Part shown: positions 42,103 through 50,168 of the stretch, piece after piece | Layout: every line of letters begins with the position of its first letter | How positions within the stretch are numbered: the first letter of the stretch is position 1 | From: Planctomycetota bacterium | Lineage (GTDB): Bacteria; Planctomycetota; UBA1135 | NCBI GenBank assembly: GCA_021776925.1 | Contig: JAJFFB010000127.1 | Span: 1-64,000 of the forward strand | DNA: 64,000 bases | Direction: 5' to 3' | The notes under the pieces: model-generated | The model's input: the letters and a program-made list of their open reading frames with translations, nothing else | Database searches by the model: none | Told to the model about the DNA's origin: nothing | Translations under genes and position numbers: made by a program

Positions 42103-44346
42103 TTAAACCTGGACCTGCCAAGGCTCGAACACCCAGCGCTCTGGCGTACCGCCCTCAGGCTGGAACTCGGCTTCGGCTGGCAGCCACACGCCCTCTTGCT
42201 GGTGGTAGCCGAGGTAGCGCAGACGAAATTCGGCGCCATGTACCTGCACGATGCGCGCCTGAGAATCGACCACCAGAGTCAGCTGCCTGCCCCCGCTCAC
42301 ATCAAACAAGACGCGCCCGCCCTGGTCGGGCCGCAGCTCCCCCCCCCCAGCGGCGAGATCCAGCAGCAGCGCAGGCAGGAAGGCATGACGCAGGAAGGTC
42401 CAGCCGGCTCGGGCTTGGGCGTCGAGTTCTTGGCGATCGCCTTGGTGAGAGAACCAGGCTTGCTCGCTGCCAGCCTCGAGGCGCGCGCCCGGGACCGACG
42501 GCCAACTGAGAATCATGGGCTGCAGCGCCACGCAGGATGCCTCCATGCGCAATTCCTGGCCTGGCGGACCGCCGTTCCAGGCAGCCCCAAGCCGGCTCAG
42601 CTGGCGCCACGGACGTGCACCGCCGTGGGCCTGCAAAATGCGCTCGCGCCAGCGTTCGGAAACCTCGGCGGAATAGGGTGGCCCAGGCGCGGCGGAACCC
42701 AGTGCGGCGGAACTCAGCGCGGCGGTTGCCCGGGCGGCTTGGACCGGGCGCAACGGAGGATTAGCGGAATTCAGGTAGTGAATCAGCTGTTCGGCAGAGG
42801 GCAGCGGATCGGGCACCCAGCCGGTCATGCCCTGCTGGAACTTGCGCAAGAAGGGGACCACCGGGCCGGCGGCGACCGTCTCGGATGGAGGCCATGGCAG
42901 TGCCCTTTCAACCAGGTCCGGATCGAGTTGCAAACGGGTGCGGTCGCCCTGGATAAAGACGGTCAAACGCGAAGGCTGCAGATGCCGCTGCACCGCGCGG
43001 AGGACATCAGCCGGCTGCAGCGTGCGCCAGGCCCTTTCCAGCACTGCGTGATAATTGCTCGGGTATTGGTGCGCGATCAAGTTCAAGGACCTGCGCAGGC
43101 GTTCGACCGTGGTATCGACTTCAAACACCTGTGAATGCAGCAGGCGGCGCCGGGCGTTTTCGAATTCTTCGCGGCCTGCTTCGACGCTGCCAAGTTCTTC
43201 GACCAGGGCAAGCAGTTCGGCGAGCGCGACTCCCGCGTTTTCAGGCGCGGTGGCGGTCGTGGCAAGAAAGAGCCCCTGATCGTCGAAGGCGGGCTGCCAG
43301 CCGGCGTCGACCCAGTACACCAGGCCGAGTTCGGAGCGCAGGCGGGTCATCGCGCGGCTGCCGAAACCACCACTGCCAAGGAGGAAGGAGGCCAGGCTGA
43401 GCGCCGGGAAATCGGGATGATCCCGGCGCACCCCCGGGAGCAGCAGGCGGATTTCTGCTTGCGATGCACCAGGCCGATGGGCCAGGAAGGTCGAACCCTG
43501 ACCACTGGCTGGAGTCGCCGAGGACGCGGCTCGCGAGTCCGACCGCTGCAAGGCCCAATCACCGAAGGCCTGTTCCGCCTGGGGCAGAGCGAGTTCAGTG
43601 TCAAGGTCACCGGCCAGAGCTAGCACCGCTCCGCGCGAACCGAAGAAGGCCCGATGGTGAAGGAGCAGGGATTCCCGTTGCAGACCAGCGAGGCTGGTGG
43701 AATCGGGCACCCGAGCCCAGGCGTGGCCAGAGCCGTAAAGAGCACGCACGGCCTCGCGATCGGCGTGTGCAGTGGCATCGTCGACCAGGTAATTCAGCGC
43801 AGCCAAGGCCTGGGAAGATTCAAGGCGCAGCAAACCGGCCGGCAGAGCCGGGCGCTGGATCATCTCGCCAAGGGTGGCCAATAGGAAGCTGAGATCGTCG
43901 CGATGGAGTTCGAATTGAAACTCGACCAGGCGGCGCCCGACCTCGACCTCGAGAGTGATCCCGCGCTGCGCAAGCTCGTTTTCCAGAGCATTGCCGGAAA
44001 GCGCTGCATGTCCGCCGGAGCGGATCGTGCGGGCGAGAATCTCGGTGGTGCCGACCGCATCGGGCGGGTCATCGAGACTGCCGGTCTGCAATCGGAGCAC
44101 ACCGTGGACCAGGGGCAGCAGCGCGTCCTGCTGCAGCAAAACGGTCATGCCGTTGGCAAGAAAACTCCGCTCAGGGCGCGGCGGCAGGAAGGGAGCGAGG
44201 CCCTCCACTTCGATGTCTTCCAACGACTCTGGAAGATCGGCGCCGTGACCAGCTGGATTGGCCAAGCGATCGCGCTCAGCGGCCCCGCAGCCCATGCCCA
44301 GAAGCACCAGGAGTACCAGGCCGAAGGCGGAGAGCAGGCGGGTCAT
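42103..44346 (-). CDS. M16 peptidase-family lipoprotein, non-catalytic partner
   Basis: 747 residues from ATG 44346, in a 4-base overlap with the preceding M16 gene. MTRLLSAFGLVLLVLLGMGC looks like a lipoprotein signal. The first M16 domain (FLANGMTVLLQQDALLPLVHGVLRLQTGSLDD...GTTEILARTIRSGG) lacks HxxEH, and the second keeps the R/Y substrate-binding signature RLRSELGLVYWVDAGW. So it is the structural partner of a two-subunit M16 protease, like MPP-alpha or YmxG-type pairs. A further 230-residue domain at the C-terminus, beta-rich, is added beyond the usual length and is not recognised. Confidence 0.8.
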   Translation of the reverse strand: MTRLLSAFGLVLLVLLGMGCGAAERDRLANPAGHGADLPESLEDIEVEGLAPFLPPRPERSFLANGMTVLLQQDALLPLVHGVLRLQTGSLDDPPDAVGTTEILARTIRSGGHAALSGNALENELAQRGITLEVEVGRRLVEFQFELHRDDLSFLLATLGEMIQRPALPAGLLRLESSQALAALNYLVDDATAHADREAVRALYGSGHAWARVPDSTSLAGLQRESLLLHHRAFFGSRGAVLALAGDLDTELALPQAEQAFGDWALQRSDSRAASSATPASGQGSTFLAHRPGASQAEIRLLLPGVRRDHPDFPALSLASFLLGSGGFGSRAMTRLRSELGLVYWVDAGWQPAFDDQGLFLATTATAPENAGVALAELLALVEELGSVEAGREEFENARRRLLHSQVFEVDTTVERLRRSLNLIAHQYPSNYHAVLERAWRTLQPADVLRAVQRHLQPSRLTVFIQGDRTRLQLDPDLVERALPWPPSETVAAGPVVPFLRKFQQGMTGWVPDPLPSAEQLIHYLNSANPPLRPVQAARATAALSSAALGSAAPGPPYSAEVSERWRERILQAHGGARPWRQLSRLGAAWNGGPPGQELRMEASCVALQPMILSWPSVPGARLEAGSEQAWFSHQGDRQELDAQARAGWTFLRHAFLPALLLDLAAGGGELRPDQGGRVLFDVSGGRQLTLVVDSQARIVQVHGAEFRLRYLGYHQQEGVWLPAEAEFQPEGGTPERWVFEPWQVQV

Positions 44347-45860
44347 GGAGAACCCCCAGCGCCACCCGCAAGAACCGGGTCGTGGGCAGACCGACCTGGG
44401 GGTAAAAGGAACGCACTGGTGCGCACCTGGGCGGTCAGGGCTGCCGCTGCGGCCTGCACCTCGGCCGCGGTCAGGGCGGCGCAGTTCTCGTAGGTCTGGA
44501 ACAGGGCGCCCCAACCGCCCTCTTCAGCCTCGGCTTCGGCCAGGTCAGCGGCCAGTTCATCGAGGTGGCTCCAGTCCCGGAGTCGATCCATGCGCAAGCC
44601 ACGACGCACCGCCTGCATTTCGGTCGCACTGGGACCTTCTGCGGCCAGCAATTCCAGTTCCTGTTGGAGAGTGGCGACCAATTGCTCAGGCACGGCGCCG
44701 GCGGCAGGTTCCATCACCGCCAGGAGGAGGGAAGGATCCATGACCCCAGGGTAGCCCGGATAGAGGTCGATGCGGGTAGCCCAACCGAGTTCACGCACCA
44801 GACGCTGGCGTACGCGTGCGTTTGGGTGGCCAGCGAGCAGGGCAACCAGCGCCTCTTGGGCCAGGCCGGCGCGGCCGCGCGGCGCCTCGGTGCGCCAGGC
44901 TGCCACCACCAGAGGCTCGGCCTCGCGGTGGAGAACCAGGCTGCGCTCGCTTTCCTGGGCGGGCTCGGTCGGCCGCTGGGGACGTTGGACCTCGCCGGGG
45001 GCCAGGCGACCGAGATAACGATCGGCCAGGTCCAGAACCTGCTGCGCATCGACTCTGCCGACCACGGCCACGACGATGCGGCCACCGGTGTAGTTCAGCC
45101 GCCAGAAACGGCGCATTTCAGGGCGGTCGAGGAATTCGAGATCGGCACTTCGACCGATGGTGGCGCGCCCGTATGGATGCACGCGGAAGCACGCGGCCTG
45201 GAGCTGATCGAGTACGGCGCCTAGTGGCGAGGCTTCGAGGCGCATGCTGCGCTCTTCGAAGATGACCCTTCGCTCTTGGTAGAACTCGCGCATGACCGGG
45301 TCGCCAAGCTGTTCATGGGCCAGCCAGAACCAGTGCTCGAGTCGGTTGGACGGCAGACTGACGAAGTAGCGAGTGCTGTCCATTCCGGTGGTGGCGTTTT
45401 GATCGAGACCCCCGGCGGTTTCGACCGCGCGGTCGAAGGCGCCCGCATCGGACAGCGCATCGGCATCGGCGCGCGCGCGTTCGAAGACTTGCTGCAGGCG
45501 CACCAGTTCGGCGGCCCCCACCACTCCGCCTGGTTCGCGCCGGGCTTGCTCCCACGCCGCCCAGGCTTCGTCGCAATCGCGCAGCGCACGCGCTTCGGCC
45601 GGCCAATCCAAGGCCCCGATGCGGCGTGAGCCCTTGAAGGCCATGTGTTCGGCGAAATGGGAGAGGCCGGACAAGCCGGCCTCTTCGTCGGCCGAGCCCA
45701 CGCCGACGTAGACGTGGAAGGCGGCCACGGGGGCCTGCCCCATGGGCAGGACGATCACCCGCACGCCGTTGGCAAGGACCCGGCTGCGCACCCGTTCGGC
45801 CAGCGCCGGAAGCCCTTGCGCCGGGCTGCTGGCGAGGGCGAGCGCAAGGGCCGCAATCAT
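44343..45860 (-). CDS. M16 zinc peptidase (catalytic subunit)
   Basis: 505 residues. The zinc site is HFAEH at 68-72 (GLSHFAEHMAFKGS), with the downstream Glu in QERRVIFEERSM. The first half matches the PqqL/MPP-beta domain; the second half has LVRELGWATRIDLYPG. An insert of about 80 helical residues lies between the zinc site and the ligand Glu. An N-terminal hydrophobic stretch (IAALALALASSPAQG) suggests export. It follows gpsA with an ATGA overlap and precedes its inactive partner with another, so four genes from plsY are coupled. Confidence 0.87.
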   Translation of the reverse strand: MIAALALALASSPAQGLPALAERVRSRVLANGVRVIVLPMGQAPVAAFHVYVGVGSADEEAGLSGLSHFAEHMAFKGSRRIGALDWPAEARALRDCDEAWAAWEQARREPGGVVGAAELVRLQQVFERARADADALSDAGAFDRAVETAGGLDQNATTGMDSTRYFVSLPSNRLEHWFWLAHEQLGDPVMREFYQERRVIFEERSMRLEASPLGAVLDQLQAACFRVHPYGRATIGRSADLEFLDRPEMRRFWRLNYTGGRIVVAVVGRVDAQQVLDLADRYLGRLAPGEVQRPQRPTEPAQESERSLVLHREAEPLVVAAWRTEAPRGRAGLAQEALVALLAGHPNARVRQRLVRELGWATRIDLYPGYPGVMDPSLLLAVMEPAAGAVPEQLVATLQQELELLAAEGPSATEMQAVRRGLRMDRLRDWSHLDELAADLAEAEAEEGGWGALFQTYENCAALTAAEVQAAAAALTAQVRTSAFLLPPGRSAHDPVLAGGAGGSP

Positions 45861-46885
45861 GCGTTGCTGGAATCCAGCTCGGAACGCACCGGGCGGTTCA
45901 TCAGCCCGCTCACCGCGGTGCGCGGGTCCTGTTGATCGAAAAGGACGGAGTAGAGCTGTGCGGTGATCGGCATTTCGATGCCCAGGTCGGTTGCGGATTC
46001 ATGAATGGCCTGGCAGGTCCAGACCCCCTCGGCGACCTTGTCGGACTGCGCCAGGATCTGTTCCAAGGTCTCACCCTTACCCACGCGTTCGCCCAGCGAT
46101 CGGTTACGCGAATGTTTGGAATAACAGGTCACCATCAGGTCGCCAGCGCCGCTGAGACCAAAGAAGGTCTCGCGCGAGGCCCCGCGCACCTCACCGAAAC
46201 GCGCCATTTCGACCAGTCCGCGCGCCACCAGGGCGGCCTTGGCGTTGTCGCCCAGGCCGATCCCGTCGGCGACCCCGGCGGCCACCGCAATGATGTTCTT
46301 CAACGCCCCACCCAGCTCCACGCCGACCAGGTCGGTGCTGGAATAGGTACGAAAGCTCTCGCTGTTGATGCGCGCCTGCACGTGTTCGGCCAGCAAGGGA
46401 TCTTCGGCGGCGATGACCACGGTGGTCGCCAGCCCGCGCCCCACCTCTTCGGCGTGGGAAGGGCCGGACAGCACCGCCAGGCCGGCATTGCAGCCGCCGA
46501 GCGCGTCGCGCAGGATCTCGGTCGGCTGCAGCAAGGTGCCGAGTTCAAGCCCCTTGGAGGCCGAAACCAGCCTCACTCGGTCGAGCCGAGCGCCGAAACT
46601 CTCGACCGCCGCGCGCAGGAACTGGGTCGGAATCACCGTATAGCACTCGACCATGTCATCGACGGCCTGATCCCGGTCGGCGGTCCAGGTGATTTCCTCA
46701 GGGACCGGCACTCCGGGCAGGTAGCGGTGGTTGTCGCGGGTCCGCGCGACTTCAGCCACGTAGTCCTTTTGATAGCCCCACACCGTGACCGTGCGCCCGG
46801 CACGATGCAGAGCCATCGCCAGGGCCTGGCCCCAGCCGCCGTCGCCGAGGACCAGGGTGGTACCGTCCAGATTGCCGTTGTTCAT
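45857..46885 (-). CDS. gpsA: Glycerol-3-phosphate dehydrogenase [NAD(P)+]
   Basis: 342 residues from ATG 46885, overlapping the plsY stop by ATGA. It makes sn-glycerol-3-phosphate from DHAP for phospholipids. The Rossmann start TTLVLGDGGWGQALAMALHRAG replaces the common GAGSWG; ASKGLE, VLSGPSHAEEV, GGALKNIIAVAAGVADGIGLGDNAKAAL (with catalytic Lys) and GLSGAGDLMVTC are canonical. The long upstream extension of the frame is the shadow of plsY. With plsY it forms the first two steps of phosphatidic acid synthesis. Confidence 0.95.
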   Translation of the reverse strand: MNNGNLDGTTLVLGDGGWGQALAMALHRAGRTVTVWGYQKDYVAEVARTRDNHRYLPGVPVPEEITWTADRDQAVDDMVECYTVIPTQFLRAAVESFGARLDRVRLVSASKGLELGTLLQPTEILRDALGGCNAGLAVLSGPSHAEEVGRGLATTVVIAAEDPLLAEHVQARINSESFRTYSSTDLVGVELGGALKNIIAVAAGVADGIGLGDNAKAALVARGLVEMARFGEVRGASRETFFGLSGAGDLMVTCYSKHSRNRSLGERVGKGETLEQILAQSDKVAEGVWTCQAIHESATDLGIEMPITAQLYSVLFDQQDPRTAVSGLMNRPVRSELDSSNA

Positions 46886-47490
46886 GCTTCTTCTTTGCGG
46901 GATCCGATGCGCCGCTCGGTGCCGGCGAGCATGCGCTGGATGTTGCTGCGGTGGGTGAAATTGAGAAACAGGCCGCCGGCGAGGGCCAGGACCACCACGC
47001 TGTCGGCAGCTTGAAGCCACCAGGCGGCCAGCGGCAGGGCCAGGCCGAAAGCGATCGATCCCGAGGCCATGATGCGCGACAGCAGCACCACCAGGACCAT
47101 TGGCAGAGCCGACCAGAGCACCGCGAAAGGCTCCAGCACCAGCATGACGCCCGACAGCGTGGCCACGCCTTTGCCGCCACGAAAACGGTGGAAAACCGGC
47201 CAGATGTGCCCCACAAAGGCGGCACCACCGGCGATCGCCCCGGCGGCGATGGAGTCGCCCCAGCGCCACGCCAGCCACGCCGGCAGCATGCCCTTGCCCG
47301 CATCCAGCAAATAGATCAGCAGGCCGGTCGCCGGCCCCAGCGCACGCCCCGCATTGGTCGCCCCGGGGTTGCCGCTGCCGTGATCGCGCAGGTCGATTCC
47401 ATGCATCCGAGCCAGCACCAGGGCGAAGGAGATCGAGCCGAGCACATAGCCGCAAGCCGCCGAAAGGAGCGTGGTCAACAGGTCTGGCAT
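46882..47490 (-). CDS. plsY: Acyl-phosphate:glycerol-3-phosphate acyltransferase
   Basis: 202 residues from ATG 47490, five to six membrane helices. Family motifs are GYVLGSISFALVLAR, HGSGNPGATNAGRALG, KGMLPAW and GHIWPVFHRFRGGKGVAT, then NFTHRSNI. PlsY acylates the sn-1 position of G3P using acyl-phosphate from PlsX. TATCCT lies 12 bases before the start, so the leader is very short. The promoter region is shared with divergent fdxA (115 bases). Confidence 0.95.
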   Translation of the reverse strand: MPDLLTTLLSAACGYVLGSISFALVLARMHGIDLRDHGSGNPGATNAGRALGPATGLLIYLLDAGKGMLPAWLAWRWGDSIAAGAIAGGAAFVGHIWPVFHRFRGGKGVATLSGVMLVLEPFAVLWSALPMVLVVLLSRIMASGSIAFGLALPLAAWWLQAADSVVVLALAGGLFLNFTHRSNIQRMLAGTERRIGSRKEEA

Positions 47491-47530
47491 GAATCGCGTA
47501 CCAGGATACCCGAAGCCTTCAGGAAAACTC

Positions 47531-47558
47531 TTGACCTGAGGCTGGAGATGCTTATTTA
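47531..47558 (+). promoter_or_regulatory. Promoter of fdxA (-35 TTGACC, -10 TATTTA)
   Basis: TTGACC at 47531-47536 (5/6 match) and TATTTA at 47553-47558, 16 bases apart, about 47 bases before the fdxA ATG. One of the few sites here with a recognisable -35. Confidence 0.5.
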
Positions 47559-47605
47559 GAGGGGGAAACTCAGGGGTAGACCCTCCCCGCCAGAAAACGA
47601 CATCC

Positions 47606-47872
47606 ATGACCTACGTCATTACTGAACCCTGCGTCAACACTAAGGATCAAGCCTGTGTTGACGTATGCCCGGTCGAATGCATCTACGAGTCCGAGCCGCA
47701 ACCCGGCATGCTCGATCTGCCGATGTTCATCCATCCGGATGAATGCATCGATTGTGGCGCCTGCGAGCCGGAATGTCCGGTCGACGCAATTTTCACCGAA
47801 GAGGAAACCCCTGACAAGTGGCAGGCCTTCATCCAGGCCAACGCCGATCTCGCCTCCGAACACGACGGTTGA
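47606..47872 (+). CDS. fdxA: 7Fe ferredoxin FdxA
   Basis: 88 residues. Cysteines fit the FdxA pattern of one [3Fe-4S] and one [4Fe-4S] cluster: C9, C17 and C57 for the 3Fe, and C21, C47, C50, C53 for the 4Fe, with C25 free. [25 protein letters not shown] and [19 protein letters not shown] are nearly invariant. A small insertion ([13 protein letters not shown]) sits between the halves. It carries low-potential electrons in the cytoplasm. It has its own promoter and terminator. Confidence 0.96.
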   Translation: MTYVITEPCVNTKDQACVDVCPVECIYESEPQPGMLDLPMFIHPDECIDCGACEPECPVDAIFTEEETPDKWQAFIQANADLASEHDG

Positions 47873-47922
47873 CCGGGGCGCGCCGCGCCCTACCCCTCCG
47901 TTCAAGCCTGCCTTGGATTCAT

Positions 47923-47954
47923 CTGGCCTGCCTTCACGGCAGGCCGGTTTTTTT
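47923..47954 (+). terminator. Rho-independent terminator of fdxA
   Basis: GGCCTGCC / GGCAGGCC, extendable by two pairs, with a TTCAC loop, followed by GG and seven T. Confidence 0.92.
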
Positions 47955-47980
47955 CTGGCCGGTCGGCGCGTGCCAGCATG

Positions 47981-48015
47981 AAAAAACCGGGCCCGCACCT
48001 GAGGTGCGAACCCGG
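47981..48015 (-). terminator. Rho-independent terminator of the tRNA-Gly gene
   Basis: On the minus strand a 13-bp stem CCGGGTTCGCACC / GGTGCGGGCCCGG (two G-U pairs), a 3-base loop and six T, starting 6 bases after the tRNA. Confidence 0.9.
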
Positions 48016-48020
48016 GGATC

Positions 48021-48096
<76 letters not shown>

Positions 48097-48133
48097 AATC
48101 GGGGCAAGAAGATAAGGTCGCAGCACGGGAGTG

Positions 48134-49180
48134 TCAACGGCCCGCGCGCGTTTTCCGTGGATCTCCGGCCAAGGGCACGGCCTCAACGTCCTCGGCTCCG
48201 AACAGCTTCAGCGCGCGCGCGCGGATCTTCTCGATGACCGCCTCGAGGGGCTGGTCGGTCAACGGCACCTGCCCACCCGCCATGCGCCCGTGTCCGCCGC
48301 AGGCACCCTCGCCGCGCAGGATGTAGCGCAGCGCCGGATAGGCGTCGGCGCCGGCCAGATCGGTGCGCAGCGAAACCTGGTAGCGTCCGTCGCAGGCGCC
48401 GCCGGCGAGGGACCACTGCTGGCCCTCGAGGCGTACGAACCAATCGGCGACCTCGGCCACCGCCTCGGGACTGTTGACTTCGCCCATCAGCGTGATCAAG
48501 GCGTTGCCGTACACCTGGCACGACTCGATCGCCAGCGCCATCTGGCGGAAGTACTCGCGCGGCAGATCGGGCTGGTCGATCGCCGCGAGCAGCTTGCGGT
48601 CGGTCTGCGGCAGCAGTTCGAAGTAGGCGCGCTCGTCGCGGTCGGTGGGCGACAGCCCGAGGTCGTGGGTGTCGTAGCGGACGCCGCAGAACAGCGCCGT
48701 GGCGGTGCGCCGGCTGGGGATGACCGCGTACTCCTCGAGCAGATCGAAGACCATGGTCGAGGTCGCACCGTAGCGCGAATCCACCCATTGAAAAGGGGCC
48801 TCCAGGCGGTCATCCAGAGGCCCTTCGGCCCCGTCATGATGATCGAGCACCGCCAGCAAGGGCAGTCCGCCGGGCGGATGGGTGTGACTGAATCCGGGTT
48901 GCGAATCGACCAGGATCAGCCCCCGGTAAAGCCCCGGGTCGACCCCCCCCTTGGGCAAGGACTGGATGTCGAGCAGGCGCCGCATGGCGACGTTTTCGGC
49001 ACGACGGATGCGCCCCTCGAGGACCAGGTCCGAGGCCAGACCGAAACGGTCGGCGAGGATCTGCTGCACGCCGACCAGAGCGCCGAGGCCGTCCGGGTCA
49101 GGGTGGCGATGGGTGCACAGCAGGAGGCGGCCTTCGGCAGGAAGGACCTCGGCGAACTGTTTCAGATCCGGGGTGCTCAT
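48134..49180 (-). CDS. DHH/DHHA1 phosphoesterase (NrnA-like)
   Basis: 348 residues. The DHH motifs are THRHPDPDGLGA, LVDSQPG, LDHHDG and FCGVRYDTHDLG, followed by a DHHA1 domain ending GGHGRMAGGQVPL. NrnA-type enzymes degrade nanoRNAs and/or pAp; c-di-AMP or pGpG hydrolysis is another option in this family. Here GGHGRMAGG differs by one residue from the common GGHxxAAG. It is coupled by ATGA to the TIM-barrel gene upstream (49177). The tRNA gene follows after about 40 bases. Confidence 0.88.
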   Translation of the reverse strand: MSTPDLKQFAEVLPAEGRLLLCTHRHPDPDGLGALVGVQQILADRFGLASDLVLEGRIRRAENVAMRRLLDIQSLPKGGVDPGLYRGLILVDSQPGFSHTHPPGGLPLLAVLDHHDGAEGPLDDRLEAPFQWVDSRYGATSTMVFDLLEEYAVIPSRRTATALFCGVRYDTHDLGLSPTDRDERAYFELLPQTDRKLLAAIDQPDLPREYFRQMALAIESCQVYGNALITLMGEVNSPEAVAEVADWFVRLEGQQWSLAGGACDGRYQVSLRTDLAGADAYPALRYILRGEGACGGHGRMAGGQVPLTDQPLEAVIEKIRARALKLFGAEDVEAVPLAGDPRKTRAGR

Positions 49181-50073
49181 GAAATGCCTTGGGAAGCCAG
49201 CGCGAGGCCGGCTTCCCTCCAGGCCTCTCTAGGATAGAACGGCGCCACCGCAAGCACGCGCAGGGCACTGTGTGGCAGGTATTCGCCCACCAGGCGGAAA
49301 TCGACCTGACCCTCGCCGGGGAGCAGCAGATCACGCCCTTCCGCCCAGTCTTGCAGGCTCGCGCCGCAGGTCACGGCGGCGAAAGAATCGAGCCACACGC
49401 CGGCCTCTTCCAGGCCGAGGTGGGCGCGTGCTTCGGCGCGGCCGCAATCGTGCCAATAGCCCAGCCAGTCGAGGCCTGCTTCGCCGCGCAACTGGCTCAG
49501 GCCCGCTGGATCGAGTACTGCGGCAGGGCCTTCCGGCGTGTACAACGCCAGGTTCAAACCCGGTGCCGCCTGGTGCAGGGAATGCAGGAATCGGGCCAGG
49601 GATTCCCATTGGCGTTCACGTTCCTGGTGCGCGGTGGCCAGTGGTTCCATTGCTTCGGACGCCGCCTCGGCCGAGCCATCGCGCAGCCGACCGAGCACCC
49701 GCGCGCCGCGCCGCTCGGCGGCAGCTTCTTCCAGGGGTCCGGCGTCCAGCACCAGGGTGACGGTGGAACACGCCTGCAGACGCTGCAAAACGGCCGGGAT
49801 CTGGGCGCATCCCTGCCGCCACAATTCGGCCTTCAAGGAGGCCGGAGCCCGCGCCAAGGCGGGCGCATCCGCTGGCAGCAAAGTGTCCCAGGCGGCGGCA
49901 GGGACGCCCGCAGCGCCCGTGCGCCCCTCGCTGAGGCCTTTTTCGGACCACTCGATCTGATCACCCGGCAAGGGCACGACACCCTGGAAGCCGGCTTCGG
50001 CCGCCGCCTCCAACTGGCGCCGGCAGGACCGCTCCTGCGGCCCGAAACAGGTCGATGCGATTTGCAATTTCAT
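49177..50073 (-). CDS. Xylose-isomerase-like TIM-barrel protein (divergent)
   Basis: 298 residues. The start MKLQIASTCFG, with RRQLEAAAEAGFQGVVPLPG, and an internal LARFLHSLHQAAPGLNLALYTPEGP match sugar-phosphate isomerase/epimerase-like (AP endonuclease 2) barrels. The usual metal ligands (E, D, H, E) cannot be lined up with confidence: only WHDCGRAEAHLGLEE-like residues near 225 are seen. It may be catalytically altered. TTGACG lies upstream as a possible -35. It is translationally linked to the DHH gene. Confidence 0.55.
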   Translation of the reverse strand: MKLQIASTCFGPQERSCRRQLEAAAEAGFQGVVPLPGDQIEWSEKGLSEGRTGAAGVPAAAWDTLLPADAPALARAPASLKAELWRQGCAQIPAVLQRLQACSTVTLVLDAGPLEEAAAERRGARVLGRLRDGSAEAASEAMEPLATAHQERERQWESLARFLHSLHQAAPGLNLALYTPEGPAAVLDPAGLSQLRGEAGLDWLGYWHDCGRAEARAHLGLEEAGVWLDSFAAVTCGASLQDWAEGRDLLLPGEGQVDFRLVGEYLPHSALRVLAVAPFYPREAWREAGLALASQGIS

Positions 50074-50131
50074 GTAGGAATGGCGTGATTTTCCGTCAAC
50101 TACCCGCGTCGTTCTCAGTATGCTGGGTTTG

Positions 50132-50149
50132 ACACGGTGTGTCCCGTGT
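50132..50149. promoter_or_regulatory. Inverted repeat upstream of the Cys-rich gene
   Basis: ACACGG-N6-CCGTGT, perfect 6-bp arms. Its first bases overlap TTGACA (50129-50134); TATGCT at 50119-50124 is a possible -10. Either way the repeat lies where an operator would act on expression of the gene at 50169. Confidence 0.4.
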
Positions 50150-50168
50150 TTTGTCCCACTCGCATGAA

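Noticed and set aside
41290..43134. A 614-codon plus-strand open frame across the M3 peptidase and M16 genes
   Set aside because: Antisense of two well-supported peptidase genes; the composition is typical of a GC shadow.
47876..47960. A short ORF through the fdxA downstream region
   Set aside because: It runs through the fdxA terminator and has no start signal or coding character.
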